This document shows, piece after piece, positions 58,164 to 64,000 of a DNA stretch of 64,000 nt (within the stretch, counting starts at the first letter, position 1; each line of letters begins with the position of its first letter). The notes beneath the pieces were generated by a model. It was not told where the DNA came from and did no database searches. It was given only the letters and a program-made list of their open reading frames with translations. Where the stretch lies: the NCBI GenBank assembly GCA_963920525.1, contig OY986436.1, positions 95,611,342 to 95,675,341 of the forward strand. The letters run 5' to 3'. The translations under genes and the position numbers were made by a program. Source of the DNA: Dichetophora obliterata (Eukaryota; Arthropoda; Insecta; Diptera; Sciomyzidae).

Positions 58164-59430
58164 ATTAATAGGGCTGATGAAATACTGGGATATAGTGATA
58201 TCACGTCGAACGAAATTAAAACTTCGTCATCAAAAATAGGGACATTTTCGACTCTTTGTCGAAATTCCACTGCATCTTTGACATTGAAATTTGAGTCTTT
58301 AATTAAATTCTTTAATATGACCAGCACATACTTAGCTTACTCATGACAGGGTGAGTAAACCGAAGAAACTATTGGCCGGAGTGTTTGGTTTGTGGATTTT
58401 AGGTAATCCTTATATTCTTGGACAAGTCGACGCATAGTTGATCATTTTGAATTTTTCTCTTATTGTTATTATTATTTTGTTTGCATGTAGTTTGTCCACT
58501 TAAAGTTTATTTTTGTCTTGACGTGAACTTGTCGGGTCCTTCCTTAAAACATTATACATATTTATATTATTTAAAATAATTTGCATTTTTCTGTCATATT
58601 CGGTTTTTTCTAAAGCTACGGTTACATTTTCTTTGTCCGAATTTAATATTAAAATATTTTTGTTTTCACGCAAAAATTCTTTGGCTTGTCCCACTGTATC
58701 TAAAACCAGTTTCTCTCTGACGTTCCATTTTACTTTGTTTCTTTGTTTCTTAATCAGTTGAGTTAATTTTGTTCTCTCGATGTCTTGTACTTCTTTGTTT
58801 ACGTGTGCTTGTACGCACTCTTCACCATCAACAATGCATTAAAAAATTGGAAATTTTTGTTCGTCATCGGAAAAATAAACTTTGGACCTAAACTAAAAAG
58901 CCACTGCAAATTGGTGGGAATAGCAATGCTTGTTTTGTTTACAAACCATTCCTTGTTGTGGCTTGATTTTTGTTGTCGGTGTTGCTGTTTTTGTAAATTT
59001 AATATTTTTTCATTTGTTTGTCTTAGATTTTTTGACCTAAACTTAAAGAGCATGCAACCTGTGCATGGAAAAGCAATCGTGCGTCTTCTTCGTTGAGAGC
59101 TAGTTCTTGTTGTTTGATTGTTTGTTCATTTTGTTTAATTGTATCATGTTTTTGTTCTATTAACAAATTTAAAACTTTTCTATGAACATTTAATAAAAAA
59201 GTGTCTAGTTTTTTATTAATATGCCGTGAAAATATACCATTATTGCTGAAAACACATTCGATGTTGTTGGTAGATTTCGTAATTAATGTTGGCATAATTT
59301 TAGATTTTCTACACTGCAGCAAAAATTTGGTTGAAGACTTCAGCTTCGTTGTAGCGTTGTTTAGTCTTGTGTATTTGTTGATTAAATACCTTGTATCAGG
59401 GTTATTATTGTTCTTCAGTTGATTATACAA
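58164..59430 (-). pseudogene. Penelope-like N-terminal region and RT motif A
   Basis: The 59430-59023 frame (MYNQLKNNNNPDTRYLINKY, with a long helical Lys/Gln-rich stretch) is followed, after breaks, by LFSLGPKFIFPMTNKNFQFF (58880-58830), ENKNILILNSDKENVTVALE (58660-58610), and GLPKIHKPN (about 58400). RT motif A is VLISFDVISLYPSIS (about 58180-58225), where the MITE cuts in. These match the order in Penelope-like proteins. Many frame breaks. Confidence 0.72.
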
Positions 59431-59440
59431 TTAAATTAAC

Positions 59441-60142
59441 GTTAAATAAAAATAAAATACATATAAAATAAAAAATATAAAATATAATTGTCTGCATCTA
59501 CCATAAGAGGACCCACACTGGCGATCCTGCCAGGATTTTCTAACAACCCGTTCCACTGGCGATTCGCAGCAGACACGGTAACTGCATACAAAAAACTTTG
59601 TAACAAAACCAGCACAAGTCGTCACAGCAACTCACACACACACACACACACACGCAGCTATCACACCATTACTGCCCCAGCAACAACAACATAGATATTG
59701 CTGCCAACAACATAATTGCATAGCCACAGCGACTGTAACAAGCAACAACTATAACTTAACCACCGCTATCCGTTTCGATGCCACTTAGTTACTAATAACA
59801 GTAAGAAAAATTGCAACAACAACAACAGCAGTCATAGCAACAGCGCAGCCAACACCGTAGCTAGCAACATCAGCAAACCAAACAGTCAACGTCGCAGCCT
59901 ATACTACTAAATTGCGCTGCCAACGTTGTAGTCAACATGCCAAGCTGTGCTGCCAACGTCGCAATCGAGACGTCAAACTGTGCTGCCAACGTCGACAAAC
60001 TGTACCATCAGCAACACGTGCTCAACGCAATCAATTTCAACCCGCAGCGACAGCAACTACAACAACAAAATTTCTTTAAATTTATGTATGTATTTATATA
60101 TATATTTTTTTAGCTTATCACGAGGCTAGCTTTTTACACGGT
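59441..60142. other. Non-coding, CA/CAA-microsatellite-rich stretch
   Basis: CACACACACACACACACA at 59635-59652 and many CAACAACAA/GCAACA runs (59680-60070). Short open frames here follow from the simple-sequence composition. It could be the 5' leader of the Penelope-like element. Confidence 0.45.
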
Positions 60143-60192
60143 AGTAAGACGATTTGGTCGTAAGAAAAGTAAGACGATTAAGTCGTAAGAAA
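60143..60192. repeat. 25 bp tandem duplication
   Basis: Two 25 bp units starting AGTAAGACGATTTGGTCG (60143) and AGTAAGACGATTAAGTCG (60168). An inverted AATCGTCTTATT follows at 60196, so the unit can also fold back. Confidence 0.75.
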
Positions 60193-60302
60193 CCAATCGT
60201 CTTATTCTGTAGGCACTCCACTGCACGTACAAAAAATATTAATACAAATAGAAACACAAATTATATAGGTACACTTATAGGAACATTAAATTAAATTATT
60301 AT

Positions 60303-60545
60303 TAGCTGCGTTTTTTCCAACATCCAAATCTGGATTTGGATTTTGATTTGCTGCTCATGAAAAGTATGAAACATATTCTTCTGTTGAATTCAAACATAAG
60401 AATGCCAACAATGCCTTTTCCGATCACTTACTTCATTATACGCCAACTAGTTGGCTGTTTCAAACTACTAGTTCACAAAATTTAAATCCATAGAGGGATT
60501 TTGTTTGTACGGAAGTCTGATTTGGATGTTGGAAAAAATGCGGCT
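60303..60545. mobile_element. MITE (~243 bp) with 28 bp inverted ends
   Basis: The left end AGCTGCGTTTTTTCCAACAT continues CCAAATC. The right end is its complement with two differences (GATTTGGATGTTGG...GCGGCT, ending 60545). The interior is non-coding. Confidence 0.7.
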
Positions 60546-60599
60546 ATTGTTTTTGTTAAAGCGAGAAATTATTTTATTTCCCGCTGTGTGTCTAGGCGC

Positions 60600-61188
60600 A
60601 TAAACCTATACACACTTTTGTATTAAATTTGTTTTTACAAAAGTTATGACTTTGTATTTTGTGCTCAAGCTCTTGGTACTTGTGCACAAAGTTATTTTAT
60701 ATTTGTTTATATTAAAGTAACGATTTTGTATTTTGTGCCCAAGCTCTTGGTACTTGTGCACAACTGTTTAAATAATAACTTCGGACTATCACCTTTAAAA
60801 GACAACTGTCTCAATTTTATTAACATTTTGTTTTTATAACAAAAATTAATTCAATTACTAAAAATCTGAATGACATATAAAAAAATACAAATACATACAT
60901 ATAATGACGAAAGAAATATTTACTAAGTATACATATTATAACAAACAAAAGCAAAACAAAAGAAGTAGAATTAAAAAACTTTAAAATCAATATTTTCACA
61001 CTTTCAAGGCCAGATCGTTGACTCCACAAAAATACAGCTTGCAGTTTTCCGCAGTCAGCGATTCAAGGCCAAGTCAATGAATACAAAAAATAAACAATGT
61101 TGCTGTTTTAAGTGTCACTGGTGTTTGGAAAATATGACACCATAGTTTTTATGTTGCTGGTTGCATGGCTGGTAGCTGGTTACAGACA
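60600..61188 (-). repeat. 3' LTR of the second BEL/Pao element (right boundary firm, left approximate)
   Basis: On the minus strand the LTR starts TGTCTGTAACCAGCTACCAG at 61188, just after the polypurine tract AACGAGGGGGAGAA (61189-61202). It includes a tandem pair, about 73-78 bp apart, around TTTTGTGCYCAAGCTCTTGG (60650 and 60730). The other LTR lies outside the window, so the left limit is a guess. Confidence 0.6.
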
Positions 61189-61424
61189 TTCTCCCCCTCG
61201 TTGAACTTTGAGATCAACAATCTGTATTTAGGCATTAACGGAGAAGTCCAAATTCTGAGATCGTCGTGGCAGTGGCTGTTCAGTTGGTTGATTATTCGGT
61301 TTATTGTTTCGGTTATCTGATGGTTCAAACTTCCGAATTTCTTTTCTACGTTTTCTTGATCTATTTTTATGATGTTAATCGTAGAGTCTATAACTGATGT
61401 CTGATTTTTTAACAAATTCATCAT
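61149..61424 (-). pseudogene. Env-like remnant of the BEL/Pao element
   Basis: A 91-codon frame after pol, overlapping its end by four bases and running across the polypurine tract into the LTR, as env frames of insect retroelements do. The segment LLKNQTSVIDSTINIIKIDQ followed by a helical stretch resembles part of the F-like envelope proteins of some insect retroelements. The main ectodomain, fusion region and transmembrane part are not present here, so it is a small remnant. Env identity is inference from the short match and position. Confidence 0.45.
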
Positions 61425-62098
61425 AAAATCATCGTTAATGAGTTAAGTTTCCTTTTTTTAGAGGCTGTATTATCATCATTTGCTAATGTGGTGTTATTTT
61501 TGTTTGTCTTGAAGTGTTGTACTGTCATATCACCATTAACGATATTTGGTTTGTTCGGCTGTGTTGGATTACTATTGATAATCGTATTATCTTGCTCGCA
61601 AGGAAGTGGTGATACTCTGTTGATGGGTCGACGAATAATCCCTTTCGCAGTTTGGATGTCTGCAACACGTACAAAACCATCTTGACCTTTAATAGCTTTT
61701 ATAATTCTACCCAAAGTCCATTTCATCACAGGTTTGCTGTCATCCTGAATTATCACTATGGTATTTGGCTCAATATTGCTATAAGGTGCTTTCCATTTAG
61801 ATCGACCTTGCAACTCGTGGAGATATTCCACCGACCATCTTCTCCAAAATTCGTTTTTAATGTAATTAACAAGTTTCCATCGTGATAATAAGCCTCGTTG
61901 ATTTATTTCTGCGTTTGGATGTATACTGGCTGTCAGAGGTTCTCCTATTAAAAAATGACCTGGGGTCAATGCCGTTAAATCATTTGGATTGTCTGACATA
62001 GCAGTTAACGGTCTAGAATTCAAGATGGCTTCGATGTCTATTATTAACGTTTCCAATTTCTCGTAGGTAAGGGATGATGTTTCGATGCTTCTTTGCAT
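61421..62098 (-). pseudogene. BEL/Pao integrase C-terminal part
   Basis: 225 codons: LTYEKLETLIIDIEAILNSR, PLTAMSDNPNDLTALTPGHF, LIGEPLTAS, FWRRWSVEYLHELQGRSKW, VIIQDDSKPVMKWTLGRI and GIIRRPINRVSPLP, the BEL-type DUF5641 tail. An Asn/Lys-rich end follows. It is preceded by a TAG at 62099-62101. The catalytic core lies upstream at 62100-62576. Confidence 0.85.
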
Positions 62099-62640
62099 CT
62101 AATGCTTGGCTGACTTGACCGCAGCTTCCCAGAGTCCTCCAAAGTGGGGAGCTCTTGGCGGTATGAAGTGAAATTCCATCCTCCTTGTGCTACATTAATT
62201 TTGTATCATTTCCTTTGCCTTTTTTGAGCAAATCCTTTCAGCTAATTCGTCTAATCGATTTCTTGCGCCAACAAAATTTGTGGCATTATCACAATATAAG
62301 TGGCTACAATGACCGTGCCGTCCAATGAATTAAGGCTGCCAAGAATGCTTCTGTTGATAGATCGCTTACTATTTCTAAATGTATTGCCTTAGTAGCAAAA
62401 CAGATGAATAGTGCGACGTAGCTTTTCTGGGGTCGTTTTCCTATGAGTCGATAATGAATCCAAATAGGCCCACAAAAATCTACACTGGCATTCACAAACG
62501 GTCGCGCTGGCTGTGTCCTGCCTTCAGGTAAATTCCCCATTATTTGATTTAGCATCTTTGGCTTCATCTGGCGCACCGTATGCAGTGTTGAACAACTGAT
62601 CGAGCAAGTATTTTTCCCTTGATGGGCCAGAACTGTTGTC
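62099..62640 (-). pseudogene. BEL/Pao integrase finger remnant and catalytic core
   Basis: The frame 62576-62304 gives MRQMKPKMLNQIMGNLPEGR, VNASVDFCGPIWIHY (D1) and VALFICFATKAIHLEIVSDL. After a slip near 62310: HLYCDNATNFVGARN (D2, about 62265-62300) and, after a stop, [14 protein letters not shown] (E, about 62115-62155). D, D and E can all be read despite the breaks. The H-H-C-C finger just upstream (62640-62580) is degraded. Confidence 0.8.
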
Positions 62641-64000
62641 TTGCTGTTGACAAAAGACCTTGTGATCTAATATGTAAATTCTCTGGATGAAGAGCCTTTA
62701 TTAGGAGTTTTGTTAATGGGTGTGAATATGGTAGAAGTGCTGGATGTTTGGCATCATAAGATAAGGTTGAGGCTTCTAGACTGCCTGCAACTCTTAATAT
62801 TTCACAATTGTCCAGAAATGGTGTAAGCCCAAGAAGATTACTCTTCGTTGGTAGTTGGGTTTTATTTTTTTAATGTTGTATTTCGTCCTTAAATTCTTCA
62901 GCTTGCATCAATTTAACGATCCCTTCAATCGTTCTAGTTCTGCTGCTGTTAGATTTTCTGAATTTGGGCTATTTGACCTCCTTGTCACTTGATTGAAGCG
63001 TATCATATAGCTTATTATTCTTTGCAATCTTCTAAATGAATTTCGATGATTTATTTGGTCAATGATATTAGATTCTGATTTCTTCGGTAGGGCAAGTTAA
63101 TTGATTGGTTCAACATGTGGTTCTTCACTTTGACTGCGTTGGATGATTGATTCATTTTCTAATTCTTCCTGTTGATTTTGAATAATGATTTGTTTTCTTT
63201 CCAATTCGGCACTTGAAGTTTTTTTAAATGGTGGTGGCCAAAGTGACTCGTTTCCATGCAAGAAAAGTGAGCCGTAGAACCAAATGCTGCATGAAATTAG
63301 TTTATCTGGTGAAATGTCTCATGACAAGCTGGATTTTCTTTACTACTTACATGCCGCCATTGGTGCGCCACAGAATTATCTTGAATTGAAGCAATTCTAT
63401 TTGCTACGAATGTATGGAAGTTTGTCGATGTAGAATTGATCCAATTTAATACTATTTCGGAATCTGACCACAAATAGACCTTTACATTTGTTAAATTTAA
63501 TGCCGTCTTAATCCGTCTGGTAAATCCAGCAGCAAGTTTGGCGGCACAAAGTTCAAGCCGTGGAATAGTTAATTTTTTTCAGGGGAGCTATGCGTGTCTT
63601 AGCACACAGAATCCTCGTTATTACTATTTCACTTTGATTGATAGATAGGATATAGACTGCGGTTCCGTAAGCCTTCTCAGAGGCATCCGCAAATGCATGT
63701 AGTTGCACCTTTTTAGGAATATCACGTGCATAGACATGGCGTGGAATGTGAATTTCATTGAGTGCATTCATATCTTCACGAAATTTAATCCACCGACTAA
63801 GCATTTCCAGCGGAAGAGCGGCATCCCAATCTAATTTAAGTTGCTACAACTGCTGTGGTTATCACAATAGGTGCCATTATTCCCAATGGGTCGAAAAGCA
63901 GAAATATTTCAGAGGCCACTATCCTTTTAGTTACCTTGCAGTTTTCTACCTGGTGGCACTTGATACGAATACTTGAACCCTGCTGTATCCAGTAATGAAC
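62641..64000 (-). pseudogene. BEL/Pao pol: RT connection, RNase H and spacer, running off the window
   Basis: From the right edge: SEIFLLFDPLGIMAPIVITT (BEL signature, about 63870-63920), PLEMLSRWIKFREDMNAL, then RNase H VQLHAFADASEKAYGTAVYI (about 63655-63715). After a slip come RLELCAAKLAAGF and VYLWSDSEIVLNWINS (about 63440-63490). Then RWRHVSS and ENPACH. The 63300-62650 part is the usual spacer before integrase with stops. RT proper is outside the window. Confidence 0.82.

Larger units (their letters stand above)
56140..59440 (-). mobile_element. Penelope-like retroelement, decayed, split by a MITE
   Basis: Minus-strand fragments in order: N-terminal region (59430-58500), RT with motif A (58327-58164), MITE insertion (57482-58163), RT continuation (57449-56666), and GIY-YIG-like endonuclease remnant (about 56670-56440). 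The 3' end includes a hammerhead-like motif (56171-56207). Several frameshifts and stops. Penelope-like assignment rests on the RT motif style and the RT to GIY-YIG order. Confidence 0.8.

Noticed and set aside
59487..60129. Short plus-strand ORFs rich in Thr, Ser and Gln
   Set aside because: Products of CAA/CA microsatellites; no domain.

Overview
This 64 kb window is eukaryotic: AT-rich, intron-containing and almost wholly made of transposable elements (TEs). It reads as heterochromatin or a large intron/intergenic tract of a higher (brachyceran) fly, plausibly a true fruit fly (Tephritidae). Grounds: a TMEM184-family gene with 55-70 bp GT..AG introns; a DD41D mariner of the type first known from a tephritid; mdg1/412-like and mag-like Ty3/gypsy, BEL/Pao, Jockey-group and I/R1/Loa-group LINEs, a Penelope-like element, and a SINE tail of the kind common in these flies. 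The genus is not determined.

Layout. 1-527: end of an unidentified GC-rich minus-strand ORF. 720-2615: three-unit array of an inverted-repeat element carrying a tRNA-like segment. 2616-7425: decayed mdg1/412-like Ty3/gypsy element abutting that array. 7430-9440: AT-rich sequence with short tandem repeats. 9450-11361: decayed Jockey-group LINE. 11660-12656: RNase H and 3' end of an I/R1/Loa-group LINE. 12657-21246: a very large foldback element (arms about 2.4-2.5 kb) hosting a 5'-truncated LINE, a SINE fragment and an intact Tc1-like transposon. 21247-24290: 5' part of another LINE, split by a DD34D mariner. 24290-27050: 5' half of an I/R1/Loa-group LINE (DUF4780-like ORF1 and N-terminal reverse transcriptase), possibly the same copy as 11660-12656. 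27169-28755: small TIR elements. 28850-30371: LINE ORF1 split by a MITE. 30535-33220: repeats, including an inverted relative of the 720-2615 array.

34276-35902 is the only host gene I can support: the last four coding exons of a TMEM184 (DUF300) membrane protein on the plus strand, with an in-frame TGA-C followed by 62 more open codons.

37364-41804: hairpin MITE and a mag-like Ty3/gypsy element with short LTRs. 42355-48517: nearly complete BEL/Pao element on the minus strand, with 322 bp LTRs and a 5 bp target duplication. 48518-54985: Jockey/CR1-group LINE (ORF1 and ORF2), split by a DD41D mariner with an uninterrupted 377-codon transposase. 55080-55860: tandem repeats. 56140-59440: Penelope-like element with a degenerate hammerhead-like motif, split by a second copy of the MITE found inside 28850-30371. 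60303-60545: MITE. 60600-64000: a second BEL/Pao element running off the window, with an env-like remnant before its 3' LTR.

There is no operon-like organisation. The genes relate by insertion history: several insertions have recognisable target duplications (TA, TTA, ATT, GGCGT), so relative ages can be read from the nesting. The uninterrupted transposases are the Tc1-like one (17561-18556) and the DD41D mariner (50366-51499). I saw no tRNA or rRNA gene, CRISPR array or cellular enzyme gene.
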